From NCBI GenBank assembly GCA_002692605.1, contig NZLE01000029.1:4063-34860 (forward strand): 30,798 bases of DNA, given 5' to 3'. The position numbers and the translations under genes were made by a program. Position 1 is the first letter of the stretch. Each line of letters begins with the position of its first letter. Below, piece by piece: positions 9,201 to 17,297 of the stretch. Source of the stretch: Opitutia bacterium (GTDB lineage: Bacteria; Verrucomicrobiota; Verrucomicrobiia; Opitutales; Seribacteraceae). The notes beneath the pieces were generated by a model. That model saw only the letters and a program-made list of their open reading frames with translations, was not told the origin of the DNA and ran no database searches.

Positions 9201-9573
9201 CCACGAGTTGGTCGTATTCGGGAATGTTCGAGAAGCACCAACTCGCGCAATGCACCGGAACGAATCCCTTCCCACCTCTCACGAAACCCAAGAGGTTCTT
9301 CCATTGGACTGCTGTCAGTTTGGGATGGTTGGCATAAAGAAGAAGACCGTCAAAACGGTTTAGGTACTCCTCGTCGTCCAAGGCCTGATTCACCGAAGTC
9401 AGGTAATCGAAGTAGATGGCATCGCGCCCCAGAGCCTTGGCCAGCATCGGATAATATTCGTTGGAATTATGATGCTCGCTCTCGTGTCCAAGAAAAAGAA
9501 TACGAATGGGGTCGGCGCGTAAATTCCATGCAAATAGGAAAACGAGGCAAGCCAGCAATGTTTGGAGCGGCAT
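6208..9573 (-). CDS. Multidomain exported protein: ThuA + PVC propeller dehydrogenase + HEAT + CBM-like + azurin-like cupredoxin
   Basis: A 1121-residue exported protein that begins the minus-strand operon. Residues 1-20 are a signal peptide. Residues about 23-236 are a ThuA domain (trehalose utilisation type, related to glutamine amidotransferase-like folds). Residues about 280-650 are the propeller of PVC membrane-bound dehydrogenases, with Asp-rich loops (EDTNGDGKAD, KDTDGDDVAD). Residues about 665-800 are HEAT-like helices. Residues about 850-990 form a beta domain starting NLLPNSSFE, like CBM4/9-type carbohydrate-binding modules. Residues about 1005-1121 are an azurin-like domain with candidate copper ligands His1036, Cys1104, His1109 and Met1113 in exact azurin spacing. 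There is no CxxCH haem motif, unlike many PVC dehydrogenases. Seen directly: the domains and copper residues. Inferred: a sugar dehydrogenase that passes electrons internally to copper. A run of nine C at 6827-6835 lies in the CBM-like part. Confidence 0.92.
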   Translation of the reverse strand: MPLQTLLACLVFLFAWNLRADPIRILFLGHESEHHNSNEYYPMLAKALGRDAIYFDYLTSVNQALDDEEYLNRFDGLLLYANHPKLTAVQWKNLLGFVRGGKGFVPVHCASWCFSNIPEYDQLVGGRFKSHQGAVFSPRIVAEGHPAVSGVDKLEAWDETYFHTRHNPKDRTVLMVRDAMPGDPHEKPEPWTWVRTEGKGRVFYTASGHDERVWSKPEFHQLLKQGILWAVGDQVRERYDGFLANRVPLEYEKRDHVPNYEKRPEPLPFQLPLSPEESMKHTQVPVGFKLELFASEPDIVNPIYFQWDERGRLWVVETVDYPNELKDGRTGNDRIKICEDTNGDGKADKFTIFAEGFNIPTSMTFARGGVILAHAPDFLFLKDTDGDDVADLREVLFTGFGTGDTHAGPSNLRYGLDNWIYGTVGYSRFKGEVGGEEFNFGSGTFRFKSDGSKMEFLHQFNNNTWGIGFNEEGDVFGSTANNNPSFFGGVPNRVYRGERGTTARMIASSPIFHPITPNIRQVDAFNAYTAGCGHAFATSSGFPESWRNRRAFVCGPTGHLLGMYDVRAKGSGFESVNAYSLVASSDEWFSPIVAEVGPDGNLWIADWYNFIIQHNPTPNLNRGGYEAQRGPGNAHVNPNRDRRHGRIYRLVYQKNQAPAFDLENASWKKLVEALGHDNMFWRLTAQRLLVDGGHKKAVPSLAKLLSHPAPKSLHALWALQGLGSLKQDAHAKCLVSNDPALRRNAVRALSHESKGQQMLHDGATLADDDLLVRLASFVKLASFPRDERTRDIASFLMRVEENFKDEWLRLPLQALGAEEANLMGYEKGPNLLPNSSFELIDGKLPKGWQVRTYSGSGFMEHLVERARKAVKSGKSSLRISSNGGHDTSAYASVDLKSGVRYSLSAWIKTDKVAGGGMGALLNVHELQQKAMTKGLRGTNDWRRVETAFVNPSNRRVSVNCLFGGWGRSTGKAWFDDISLNEMIPVYRKENKVASREVDQSLRLDAVTGLLFSETELKARPGLWTSLRFGNTDNMPHNLVIVAPGTYESVGAATDLMLSDPDAVSKNYVPDDAKVIAQTPMVLPKSTFELVFKTPENPGRYPFLCTFPGHWRLMKGVLIILP

Positions 9574-9684
9574 GAGGTGGATGAAGGGCTTTGTGGCTAA
9601 GTCAATGGGTTAAGCGAATATCATACCATGAGCGCTTCCCAAACGATAGGTTGACTTCGTCATTTTTTGTTAAAAGTTAGTCAT
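9574..9684. promoter_or_regulatory. Divergent intergenic region between the ThuA-fusion operon and the PAS-AraC regulator
   Basis: These 111 bases separate two divergent genes and must hold the start signals of the five-gene minus-strand operon and of the regulator. AraC-family proteins commonly act at such shared regions. The hexamer palindrome AGCGCT lies at 9631-9636. No clear operator repeat could be recognised by eye. Confidence 0.55.
9620..9628 (-). promoter_or_regulatory. Candidate extended -10 element for the minus-strand operon
   Basis: On the minus strand this reads TGGTATGAT, matching an extended -10 (TGn followed by a TATAAT-like hexamer) with one mismatch in the hexamer. Initiation a few bases downstream would leave a leader of about 40 bases before the ATG at 9573. 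There is no good -35 hexamer at the normal distance, which fits an extended -10 or activator-dependent promoter. This is prediction from sequence only. Confidence 0.4.
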
Positions 9685-10440
9685 ATGAAGCAAGCCATAA
9701 TTTCACAAAGACAAAAAAAATTCATTGAAGAAATTGATTCAACCTCAAGCTTTCTTTGGCTACTCGACTCGCTCGACGGTCTGTCTTTCTTCGCAAAGGA
9801 CAATGAGTTTCGTTTAATCTTCGCCAATCCATATTTTTACAGAAGACTTGGTCTCCGTTCCGAAAAGGAACTGTTGGGGAAAAACGACTTTGAGCTTTTT
9901 CCCGAACCTCTGGCCCGCAAGTTCAGAAAGGACGACGAGTGGGTTCTGACAAACTCCAAACCGATGACTGGATTAGTCGAACTTTTCCTGACGCAACAGG
10001 GAATTCCAGCGTGGTACCAAACCAACAAATTTCCCATCATCAATCGTATGGGAGAAACAATTGGCGTGATGGGAACGGTGCAGCGTTATGAGAAAACGGG
10101 CTTGGATCTCACCAAAGACAAAAAAATTCAAACCGTAATGGAGCAAATCCGACGAGACTGCCGGAATGCCCCGAAAATGAGTGCGGTGGCCAAGGAAAAC
10201 GGATTATCCCACCGGCAATTGAATCGCAGATTCAAGGAGGTGACCGGATTGACTCCGCAACAGTTTCTCCTACGAGCTCGGGTCGGGAAAGCCTGCGCGT
10301 GGCTTCGGGAATCCTCTCGGAGTTTGGCTGAAATCGGTTATGATCTCGGCTTTTGCGACCAAAGCGCCTTCACCGCGCAATTTCGCAAGAGAATGCAAAT
10401 GACCCCCAGGCAATACCGTTTGCAATATGGAAAGAGTTGA
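9685..10440 (+). CDS. AraC-family transcriptional regulator with N-terminal PAS domain
   Basis: About 251 residues from the ATG at 9685. A TTG at 9667 in the same frame is a possible alternative adding six residues; ATG is preferred because neither start has a good ribosome binding site. Residues about 20-130 form a PAS domain (LSFFAKDNEFRLIFANP, then GKNDFELFPEPLARK), a sensor fold that often binds a ligand or cofactor. Residues about 150-250 hold the two helix-turn-helix motifs of the AraC/XylS family (MSAVAKENGLSHRQLNRRFK, then SLAEIGYDLGFCDQSAFTAQF). It is divergent from the ThuA/sulfatase operon and is probably its activator. There is no signal peptide or membrane segment, so the signal must be cytoplasmic. 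The ligand is unknown; a breakdown sugar is a reasonable guess. Confidence 0.9.
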   Translation: MKQAIISQRQKKFIEEIDSTSSFLWLLDSLDGLSFFAKDNEFRLIFANPYFYRRLGLRSEKELLGKNDFELFPEPLARKFRKDDEWVLTNSKPMTGLVELFLTQQGIPAWYQTNKFPIINRMGETIGVMGTVQRYEKTGLDLTKDKKIQTVMEQIRRDCRNAPKMSAVAKENGLSHRQLNRRFKEVTGLTPQQFLLRARVGKACAWLRESSRSLAEIGYDLGFCDQSAFTAQFRKRMQMTPRQYRLQYGKS

Positions 10441-10448
10441 TCCCCAAT

Positions 10449-10476
10449 TCCCGTGCTTAGTATCGTGTGCGCGGGA
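10449..10476 (+). terminator. Weak hairpin after the regulator gene, possible terminator
   Basis: TCCCGTGC at 10449-10456 can pair with GCGCGGGA at 10469-10476 through one G-T pair, with a 12-base loop. The following T-rich stretch (TTTTCTT, starting at 10484) is seven bases beyond the stem, so termination would be inefficient. Offered as a weak candidate only. Confidence 0.25.
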
Positions 10477-10576
10477 GAAGGTGTTTTCTTGCCAGCCCGG
10501 ACAACTTCCCTAACTTGGTGTTTCCATTTCGAACCTGAGCCATTTTTCTTCCGATTCTTCGCCAACCCCAAAAATC

Positions 10577-11863
10577 ATGCGTCATCTGCCGATCGACTCC
10601 ACCCTATTCGCCAAGCATAGAGAACGGTTGGCGGAACGGCTTCCGGTTGGGGCAATCGCCTTCGCCAACGCCAACGACGTTCTGCCCACCAACGCCGATG
10701 GCACGCTGCCCCTGCATCCGAACTCCGACTTGTTTTACCTCAGCGGCATCGAACAGGAAGAGTCCATTCTTGTCCTGTTTCCAAGCGCCTCGAATCCCAA
10801 GCACCGCGAAATCCTCTTTTTGCGCGAACCCAGCGAACACTTGAAGATCTGGGAAGGTCACAAGCACGACAAGGAAGAGGCCACCACGATTTCCGGCATT
10901 CGGAGCATTCATTGGGTGAAGGAATTCGATGACGTAATGCAGCAACTTGCTGCGGAAGGAAACACGTTCTATTTGAACGAAAACGAACACAGCCGAGCGG
11001 AAAAAACGGTTGAGACCCGCGATCAACGATTTAACCAAAAACTCCGCTCCGATTATCCGCTTCATCGAGTCGAACGACTTGCTCCGCATCTTCATGACTT
11101 GCGCTTTTGCAAGGACCGTGAGGAAATCAAACTGATCAAGCAGGCCATTGAGGTCACGGATCGTGGGTTTCGCAAAACCTTACGCATGATCAAGCCTGGA
11201 GTCACCGAGTTCCAAGTGGAAGCGGAATGGTCCAGGGAATTCATCAGGCGCCGCTGCAAATTCGCCTACACCCCAATCGTTGCTTCCGGATCCAATGCCT
11301 GCGTCCTGCATTATCTGCAGAACGATCAAACTTGCAAAAAAGGCGATCTTCTTCTCATGGACGTGGGAGCCTGCTACGCAAACTACAATGCCGATCTTAC
11401 CCGAACCGTTCCCGTTAGCGGAAAATTTTCACGGCGTCAGAAGCAAGTCTACAAGTCGGTTCTTCGCGTCCTTCGAAAGTCAATCGCCAACGCCACCGTG
11501 GGCAAGGCCCTCAAGGAATGGCAGAACGATTCTCACGAAATGATGACTGAGGAGATGCTCCGGCTCAAACTAATCACCAAGGAACAGGTCAAAAAGCAAA
11601 ATCCCGATCAACCCGCATGCCGCAAATTCTACATGCATGGCTTAGGCCACTCGCTTGGTCTGGACGTTCACGACGTTTCCAACGGCCAGAGCCATTTCAA
11701 GGAAAACTCGGTCTTCACCGTGGAACCCGGAATCTACCTTCCGGAAGAGGGCTTTGGCGTGAGACTGGAGGATAACGTTCAAATCACCGCATCAGGGCCC
11801 TTGAATCTCACTTCCCGGATTCCCATCGAGGCCGAGGAAATCGAAGAGATCATGAACCGTTAG
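10577..11863 (+). CDS. pepP: Xaa-Pro aminopeptidase (aminopeptidase P, M24B)
   Basis: A 428-residue cytoplasmic metallopeptidase that removes an N-terminal residue preceding proline. Residues about 5-150 are the aminopeptidase P N-terminal domain (NSDLFYLSGIEQEES). Residues about 175-420 are the pita-bread catalytic domain. All five metal ligands are present: Asp262 (MDVGA), Asp273 (ADLTRT), His358 (HGLGHSLGLDVHD), Glu383 (VEPGIY) and Glu398 (RLEDN), with the accessory His354 and His365. Length is normal for bacterial PepP. It is transcribed alone, 136 bases after the regulator, and converges with the LemA-type gene 30 bases downstream. No link to the sulfatase blocks is apparent. The role is probably general peptide turnover. 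The symbol is assigned by family. Confidence 0.95.
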   Translation: MRHLPIDSTLFAKHRERLAERLPVGAIAFANANDVLPTNADGTLPLHPNSDLFYLSGIEQEESILVLFPSASNPKHREILFLREPSEHLKIWEGHKHDKEEATTISGIRSIHWVKEFDDVMQQLAAEGNTFYLNENEHSRAEKTVETRDQRFNQKLRSDYPLHRVERLAPHLHDLRFCKDREEIKLIKQAIEVTDRGFRKTLRMIKPGVTEFQVEAEWSREFIRRRCKFAYTPIVASGSNACVLHYLQNDQTCKKGDLLLMDVGACYANYNADLTRTVPVSGKFSRRQKQVYKSVLRVLRKSIANATVGKALKEWQNDSHEMMTEEMLRLKLITKEQVKKQNPDQPACRKFYMHGLGHSLGLDVHDVSNGQSHFKENSVFTVEPGIYLPEEGFGVRLEDNVQITASGPLNLTSRIPIEAEEIEEIMNR

Positions 11864-11893
11864 GTTTTGCCAAAGTTCAGCAAGCTGGGACGT

Positions 11894-13216
11894 TTACAAA
11901 GAAACCCTGGGAACTTGAGCGATCTGGGGTTCCGGCAAAAGAGTCAGGTTCTTTCCTGACCTGAAGCGGAACCATTTGGCAACCAAAACGTCAGGGTAGG
12001 TGAGCAACCGGTCCCGTAGCGCGAGAAGGCTGTCGTTGTAAAAGGCCCGGGCCAATGCGATACGATCCTCCGTATCGACCAGTTCCTTCATGAAGGAGGC
12101 ATAGTTTTCATCGGCACTCAAATCCGGGTAATTTTCAGACAAGGCAAACAAGCCCCCGACCAAACTCGCCCCCCGGTTTATCTCCTCACCAACTTCACCT
12201 GCTCCAAACCGGGTCTCGGTCGCTCCCGTCGTTCGCGCCGAAGTCACAAGTTCCTGCACCTCACGCTCATAGTCCGAGATGCCCCTCACACATTCAAGCA
12301 ACCGGGGAATCAAATCATGACGGCGCTTCAGTTGAATTTCGATCAGACCCAAGGCATGGAAGAGCCGATTGCGGACTCGGATCAATCCGTTGTAGAGGAG
12401 CGAAAGGTAAAAAAGACCCGCAACGGCTAGAAAGGACAATCCGGAGAGGATCACCCATTCCGGGCTCTGGGTCAGGACTTGCTGGGGATCCGATCCGGTC
12501 TCCGCCGAAATTGCGACGACGGGGACCGCCAAAGAGAACAGAAACGAAAAGAGCATGATCAGGAGAGCCCATATGCTCCTTGATCGAATGATCTCGGCTT
12601 CCGACTTGGTTGAAATGAAATAATACCGAGCCTCCTTGCTCTGGGCGATCATGGGTTGGGCAACGTCTTCCCTGAGCTTCGCCGGACCGAGAACGTAGAT
12701 GGCGTGGCCCGGAGTCAGAGAACTTTCGGTAAACCTTCTTCGGTGAGTTGAATTCGCAATCGCCCGTTCCGGTCCCTTCCCATAGTAAATTGGATCGGAT
12801 GGACTGCAAATGCAGGACATCGTTGAGGGAGCGTCCACCTTTGCCCCTTCCGGTTCGACGAGCAATTGCCCCGTTTCGTCCCTCAGAAAGAAAGGCTGGA
12901 AATTCTCTCCCGAATCGATCGTTCGCCAACCGCTCCTGGTGCGGGTCTTTCTTTTTCCATCCTTATCCCTGTAAGTCTCGGTTTTCCTCCAACGTTCTGA
13001 AATCCTCCATTCGTACCAGACACTTGGACGCTCGGTTAGGTATGTCTGCAAAGGAGCGTTCGATTGAACCGAACCCTTGACCTCGTTCAAACCGTAGAAT
13101 ACCCCCTTCACCTTGGAAGTCGGAACGTCTTCCACGGTCCTCTTGAACAGAACCACCGACCTCCACCAAAAGAGGAGGGCGAGAGAGAGGAGACTGGGAA
13201 TGAGTCCATATTCCAT
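11894..13216 (-). CDS. GIDE (MULAN-like) domain - LemA domain membrane fusion protein
   Basis: A 440-residue membrane protein. The first hydrophobic segment is residues 5-24. Residues about 35-205 resemble the GIDE/MULAN ('E3 ubiquitin ligase') domain, with PLQTYLTERPSVWYEW, a basic linker, then PFFLRDETGQLLVEPEGA. The RING finger of the eukaryotic enzyme is absent, so ligase activity is not implied. Two further membrane segments lie at about 213-238 and 255-275. Residues about 273-430 are a LemA domain (LLYNGLIRVRNRL, IQLKRRHDLIPRLLE, ARAFYNDSLLALRDRL). LemA proteins are widespread membrane-anchored helical bundles of unclear function. The fold assignment is firm; the function is not known. 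The gene is divergent from the sulfatase at 13426 and convergent with pepP. It may concern envelope maintenance, which is only a guess. Confidence 0.88.
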   Translation of the reverse strand: MEYGLIPSLLSLALLFWWRSVVLFKRTVEDVPTSKVKGVFYGLNEVKGSVQSNAPLQTYLTERPSVWYEWRISERWRKTETYRDKDGKRKTRTRSGWRTIDSGENFQPFFLRDETGQLLVEPEGAKVDAPSTMSCICSPSDPIYYGKGPERAIANSTHRRRFTESSLTPGHAIYVLGPAKLREDVAQPMIAQSKEARYYFISTKSEAEIIRSRSIWALLIMLFSFLFSLAVPVVAISAETGSDPQQVLTQSPEWVILSGLSFLAVAGLFYLSLLYNGLIRVRNRLFHALGLIEIQLKRRHDLIPRLLECVRGISDYEREVQELVTSARTTGATETRFGAGEVGEEINRGASLVGGLFALSENYPDLSADENYASFMKELVDTEDRIALARAFYNDSLLALRDRLLTYPDVLVAKWFRFRSGKNLTLLPEPQIAQVPRVSL

Positions 13217-13425
13217 GGAAGTTTTTCCACAAAAAGAAATCCTTTCGTTTGATGCAAGCCTTTGAAAAACAAATAATCCGGTCAGCCAATTTTTTTAATC
13301 TTCGGCCAAGTGACTTCTTGACGAAAATCCTTTCCGGAAACATTCTTGGAATGCTCGGAGGCTCCCCAACGAGCCCCACCAACCTCAACCCGTTCACTGG
13401 ATTTTCCTCAACACCTGCCTTTCAA

Positions 13426-14976
13426 ATGAAAAAAATTACTTTTTGCGCATGTTACGTCCTTCCCGCACTCCTTACTTTGGGAGCGTTGGCCAGGAAACCC
13501 AACGTCATCGTGATCATGGCCGATGACTTGGGCTATGGAGACCTCGGATGCTATGGAGCGAAACCGAAGAATCTCAAGACTCCGCATATTGACCGCTTAG
13601 CCCGAGAAGGGCTTAAATTCACCAGCGGTTACTGTTCCGCTTCCACCTGCACCCCTACCCGATACTCCTTTCTCACCGGAACCTATGCCTTTCGCGGAAA
13701 GAACACTGGAATTGCTCCTCCCAGTTCACCCCTCATCATACCCGAAGAGACCTACACCCTGCCCGATTTGCTCAAACAAGCAGGGTACAAAACGGCAGTG
13801 GTGGGAAAATGGCATTTGGGCCTGGGGGCGCAGGGAGTGGGACCTCTGTGGAATGACAAACTGAAACCGGGACCCCGTGAGATCGGGTTCGACTACAATT
13901 TCCTACTGCCTACCACCAATGATCGTGTGCCTCAGGTCTACGTGGAGAACCATCGTGTGCTGAACTTGGACCCAAAGGATCCGTTATGGGTTGGAATGAA
14001 AAAGCCAAGCGAGGATCACCCGACCGGGATTACCCATCGTGATACCCTGAAGATGGACTGGACCCACGGCCACAACTCGACCATCCACAACGGTATCAGT
14101 CGCATTGGCTTTTACACGGGAGGACATGCGGCCCGCTTTCGCGACGAAGATTTGGCGGACAAATGGGTGGAAAAATCCAAGGAGTGGATTGGACGAAACA
14201 AAGACCAGCCCTTTTTCCTTTTTTTCGCCTCTCATGACTTGCACGTTCCACGCATTCCCCACGAGCGCTTTCGGGGAACCTCCGCCTTAAGCTATCGAGG
14301 AGACGTCATCGTACAACTTGACTGGTGCGTGGGAGAAATCGTGAAGTGCCTCAAAAAGGAAGGATTGGAAAAAGACACCATGATCGTTTTCTGCTCGGAC
14401 AACGGACCTGTCGGTGATGACGGATACGCCGACGAAGCCCTCGAAAAGATGGGGGACCACCGGGCCGCCGGCCCTTACTCCGGTGGAAAGTACAGCATCT
14501 TCGAGGGTGGAACCCGTACGCCCTTCATCACCTACTGGCCGGGAACGATCAAGGCCGGGGTTTCGGATCGGATGGTTTGCACGATCGATTTGGCGGGAAG
14601 CCTCGCCGGTCATCTTGGAGTCGAACTCCCCGAGGACGCGTGCCTGGACAGCCTGGACGTCATGGATGCTCTCCTTGGCAAGCCCAGCGCCAAAGGTCGA
14701 CCTCATCTGATTCAGCAAGACAACGGAAGAGGAGGGAATTACGGTTATCGAGTCGGCAATTGGAAATTGCAACGCCATGATTCAATGAAGACCAACAACT
14801 TTCAGGTGAACAAATTGCTTGGAAGCCAAAGAGGGCAGAAGGTTCCCAGATATGCTCTGTTCAATCTTTCCGAGGATCCAACTGAAAAGAACAACTTGGC
14901 GGACAAGAGGCCCAAGGTCTTCGAAAGGATGAAAGCCGAACTTCAGAAATTTCTCGACGAGGGAAGGAGCCGATGA
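13426..14976 (+). CDS. Secreted sulfatase, arylsulfatase A-like
   Basis: A 516-residue sulfatase starting at the ATG at 13426, chosen because MKKITFCACYVLPALL begins a signal peptide. The frame is open upstream to an ATG at 13249, but that extension has no signal-peptide or domain character. Metal-site aspartates are in MADDLGYGD. The catalytic motif C75-T-P-T-R79 is canonical for conversion of Cys to formylglycine. GKWHLG, CSDNGP and EGGTRTPF complete the family signature. It is probably the first gene of the plus-strand cluster, followed after 51 bases by the FAD-dependent oxidoreductase. It likely cleaves a sulfate ester of a glycan in the periplasm or outside the cell; the position cleaved is unknown. 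The 209 bases upstream are shared with the divergent GIDE-LemA gene, and I recognise no strong promoter there. Confidence 0.94.
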   Translation: MKKITFCACYVLPALLTLGALARKPNVIVIMADDLGYGDLGCYGAKPKNLKTPHIDRLAREGLKFTSGYCSASTCTPTRYSFLTGTYAFRGKNTGIAPPSSPLIIPEETYTLPDLLKQAGYKTAVVGKWHLGLGAQGVGPLWNDKLKPGPREIGFDYNFLLPTTNDRVPQVYVENHRVLNLDPKDPLWVGMKKPSEDHPTGITHRDTLKMDWTHGHNSTIHNGISRIGFYTGGHAARFRDEDLADKWVEKSKEWIGRNKDQPFFLFFASHDLHVPRIPHERFRGTSALSYRGDVIVQLDWCVGEIVKCLKKEGLEKDTMIVFCSDNGPVGDDGYADEALEKMGDHRAAGPYSGGKYSIFEGGTRTPFITYWPGTIKAGVSDRMVCTIDLAGSLAGHLGVELPEDACLDSLDVMDALLGKPSAKGRPHLIQQDNGRGGNYGYRVGNWKLQRHDSMKTNNFQVNKLLGSQRGQKVPRYALFNLSEDPTEKNNLADKRPKVFERMKAELQKFLDEGRSR

Positions 14977-15027
14977 AGCATTTTCCCTTGGTGCATACAA
15001 TGTTCACCGCAAAGTCACTTTTTTACC

Positions 15028-17289
15028 ATGAACAAATTCCTAAACTCCCTCCTCCTTCTACTCACGCCGGCCTTGTTTTTGCAAGCTGAAGAAATTCTCA
15101 TCGAAGCCGAATCCTTTTCCGAACATGGCGGATGGAAACTCGATACTCAATTTATCCGTGAAATGGGTTCCCCCTACCTTCTGGCTCATGGATTAGGCGA
15201 ACCGGTGAGGGATGCGAAGACAACCTTCCAAGTCAAGAACGGCGGAACCTATCAATTGTTTGCCCGCACCAAGGACTGGGTCGCGCGTTGGAAGGCAGAA
15301 GGGCAGCCCGGGCGATTCCAAATCAAGATAAACGGAAAAGCGCTCGAAACTACCTTCGGGACTCGGGGAGCCGAATGGCACTGGCAGGAGGGAGGAGCGA
15401 TCACGCTTGGGAAGGGAGAAAATACCATCAGCCTTGGAGATCTCACTGGTTTCAACGGCAGATGCGACGCGATTTTTCTGAGTTCCTCGGGCAAAACGCC
15501 ACCCAATGACTCAAAAATTCTCGCGGCTTGGCGGCGTGACCTTTTGGGTATCAGCGAAAAGCCCATCGACAAGGACTATGATCTGGTCGTGGTGGGAGGC
15601 GGTTATTCAGGATTGGGAGCGGCCATTTCGGGAGCCCGCATGGGCTGTAAAGTGGTTCTTATTCAAGACCGGGGAGTATTGGGTGGAAACGGATCAAGTG
15701 AAATACGGGTCTGGGCAAAGGGAAACATACGACGCGGGAAATACCCGCGGATCGGGGAGATCATTGAAGAGATTTGCGACCATGCCAAAAAGTCTCCCGG
15801 CACCTATGAGGAATTCGAGGATGCCAAAAAGGAAGCGATCGTTCGGGCCGAAAGGAACATCGACCTGCAACTTTTCCATCATGCCTTCAAAGTTGAGAAG
15901 ACAGGCAAAAGGATTTCCGCAGTTCACGCCTTTGACGTTCGCTCCGGACAAGTGACCCGCTTCTCCGGCACCCTCTTCGTGGATGCCACGGGACATGGAA
16001 CCGTTGGCTTTCTTGCCGGAGCCGATCATACCATGACCCCAAAAGGAAGAATGGGCATGAGCAACATGTGGACTTGGGCGAATGAGGAAAAGGAAGTCCC
16101 CTTCTCCAAGACTACCTGGGCCTTGGACTTAAACATGGCTGACTTTCCCTATCCGAGAAGATTTCATGGAGAATGGTTTTGGGAAAGCGGATACGATAAG
16201 GATCCATTGGGTGACGCAGAGGGAATTCGCGACTGGAATTTACGGGCAGTCTTCGGCGCCTTCAATGCGATGAAGAATCGCGATGGGGCAAGGGATCACA
16301 AGAATGCGAAACTTACCTGGGTCGCCTACGTCGGCGGGCCTCGGGAATCCCGCCGCCTCCTCGGAGACGTGGTTCTTACGGAAGAGGACATTGTCTCCAA
16401 ACGAGACTTCCCCGATGGATGTGTGCCCAGCACTTGGAGCATTGACCTGCACTACCCCAAAAAGCAATACGCGGAAAAGTTTCCCGACAATCCGTTCATT
16501 GCCTACGCCGTCCACGGAAAAGGAGTCGATCGATCGTACGGGTACCCCATTCCCTATCGGTGCTTTTATTCGCGTAACGTTGAAAACCTTTTCATGGCAG
16601 GTCGTTGCATCAGCGTCACCCACGAGGCTCTCGGAACCGTCCGGGTAATGAAAACCTGTGGCATGATGGGCGAGGTCGTTGGACGGGCCGCTTCCATTTG
16701 CATCCAACGAGACTGCCTCCCCCGCGAGGTCTACAACCGCTACCTCGACGACTTGATCGAACTGATCAACTTGCCGGGCAAGGCCTTCAGAGCCACCGTT
16801 CACGATAAGATCACCATTCCCTCCGATGCCATGGAACTGGCGGGCGCGCATGGGGCTCCCAATGGATTGGATCCAAAGAAATTCCCCGGAGTGGTGGACG
16901 ACGTCAAGGCGTCCTTTAAGGGAAAATGGAACAAGGGACATGGACTCAGGCCCTATTTTTCATATGGTTACCAATATTCGAACGACCCGGCAAGCAGCGC
17001 CACTTTCACTCTGGAAGCTCCCAAGTCCGGACAGTATGACACTCGCATCGCTTACCAACCTCATCCCAATCGGGGGAAATCGGTTCCAGTGGAAGTTGTG
17101 ACTGGGGACAAAGCGCTCAAAATGATCTCCATACTGAACATGACCCAAAAACCAAGTTTTGAAAACGGCTTTCATTCGGTGGGTCGAATCACCCTGAGAA
17201 AAGGACAGAAAGTCATGGTCCGTCTTTCCGCAAAGGGCTCCAACGGCAACGTACACGTCGACGCCGCCCAACTGCACCCCATTGACTGA
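15028..17289 (+). CDS. Exported FAD-dependent oxidoreductase with N-terminal CBM-like and C-terminal golvesin-like domains
   Basis: A 753-residue exported flavoprotein. Residues 1-20 are a signal peptide ending LQA. Residues about 22-155 form a beta domain opening EILIEAESFSEHGGW, like carbohydrate-binding modules. Residues about 183-620 are an FAD-dependent oxidoreductase of the FAD_oxidored type, with the dinucleotide motif GGGYSG at 190-195, the LGGNGSSEIRVWAKG block and NLFMAGRCISVTHEALGT near the C-terminal FAD contacts. Residues about 625-753 resemble the golvesin/xanthan-lyase C-terminal domain (GQYDTRIAYQPHPNRG, HVDAAQLHP). The exported location is unusual, because FAD must be loaded before or during export. 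It sits directly upstream (8 bases) of a flavinylated membrane redox protein and is a plausible electron donor to it. The substrate is probably a carbohydrate (inference). Confidence 0.92.
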   Translation: MNKFLNSLLLLLTPALFLQAEEILIEAESFSEHGGWKLDTQFIREMGSPYLLAHGLGEPVRDAKTTFQVKNGGTYQLFARTKDWVARWKAEGQPGRFQIKINGKALETTFGTRGAEWHWQEGGAITLGKGENTISLGDLTGFNGRCDAIFLSSSGKTPPNDSKILAAWRRDLLGISEKPIDKDYDLVVVGGGYSGLGAAISGARMGCKVVLIQDRGVLGGNGSSEIRVWAKGNIRRGKYPRIGEIIEEICDHAKKSPGTYEEFEDAKKEAIVRAERNIDLQLFHHAFKVEKTGKRISAVHAFDVRSGQVTRFSGTLFVDATGHGTVGFLAGADHTMTPKGRMGMSNMWTWANEEKEVPFSKTTWALDLNMADFPYPRRFHGEWFWESGYDKDPLGDAEGIRDWNLRAVFGAFNAMKNRDGARDHKNAKLTWVAYVGGPRESRRLLGDVVLTEEDIVSKRDFPDGCVPSTWSIDLHYPKKQYAEKFPDNPFIAYAVHGKGVDRSYGYPIPYRCFYSRNVENLFMAGRCISVTHEALGTVRVMKTCGMMGEVVGRAASICIQRDCLPREVYNRYLDDLIELINLPGKAFRATVHDKITIPSDAMELAGAHGAPNGLDPKKFPGVVDDVKASFKGKWNKGHGLRPYFSYGYQYSNDPASSATFTLEAPKSGQYDTRIAYQPHPNRGKSVPVEVVTGDKALKMISILNMTQKPSFENGFHSVGRITLRKGQKVMVRLSAKGSNGNVHVDAAQLHPID

Positions 17290-17297
17290 TCATTTTC

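Noticed and set aside
9200..9260. CxxxC pair (CASWC) in the ThuA domain as a haem or metal site
   Set aside because: There is no following His and the spacing is wrong for haem c; the pair probably has a structural role, if any.
13249..13425. N-terminal extension of the 13426 sulfatase by 59 codons
   Set aside because: The extension has no export or domain features and would bury the evident signal peptide.
13217..13425. TTGACG at 13318 as a -35 box for the plus-strand cluster
   Set aside because: The hexamer 17 bases downstream (CATTCT) matches the -10 consensus poorly, so no promoter is claimed.
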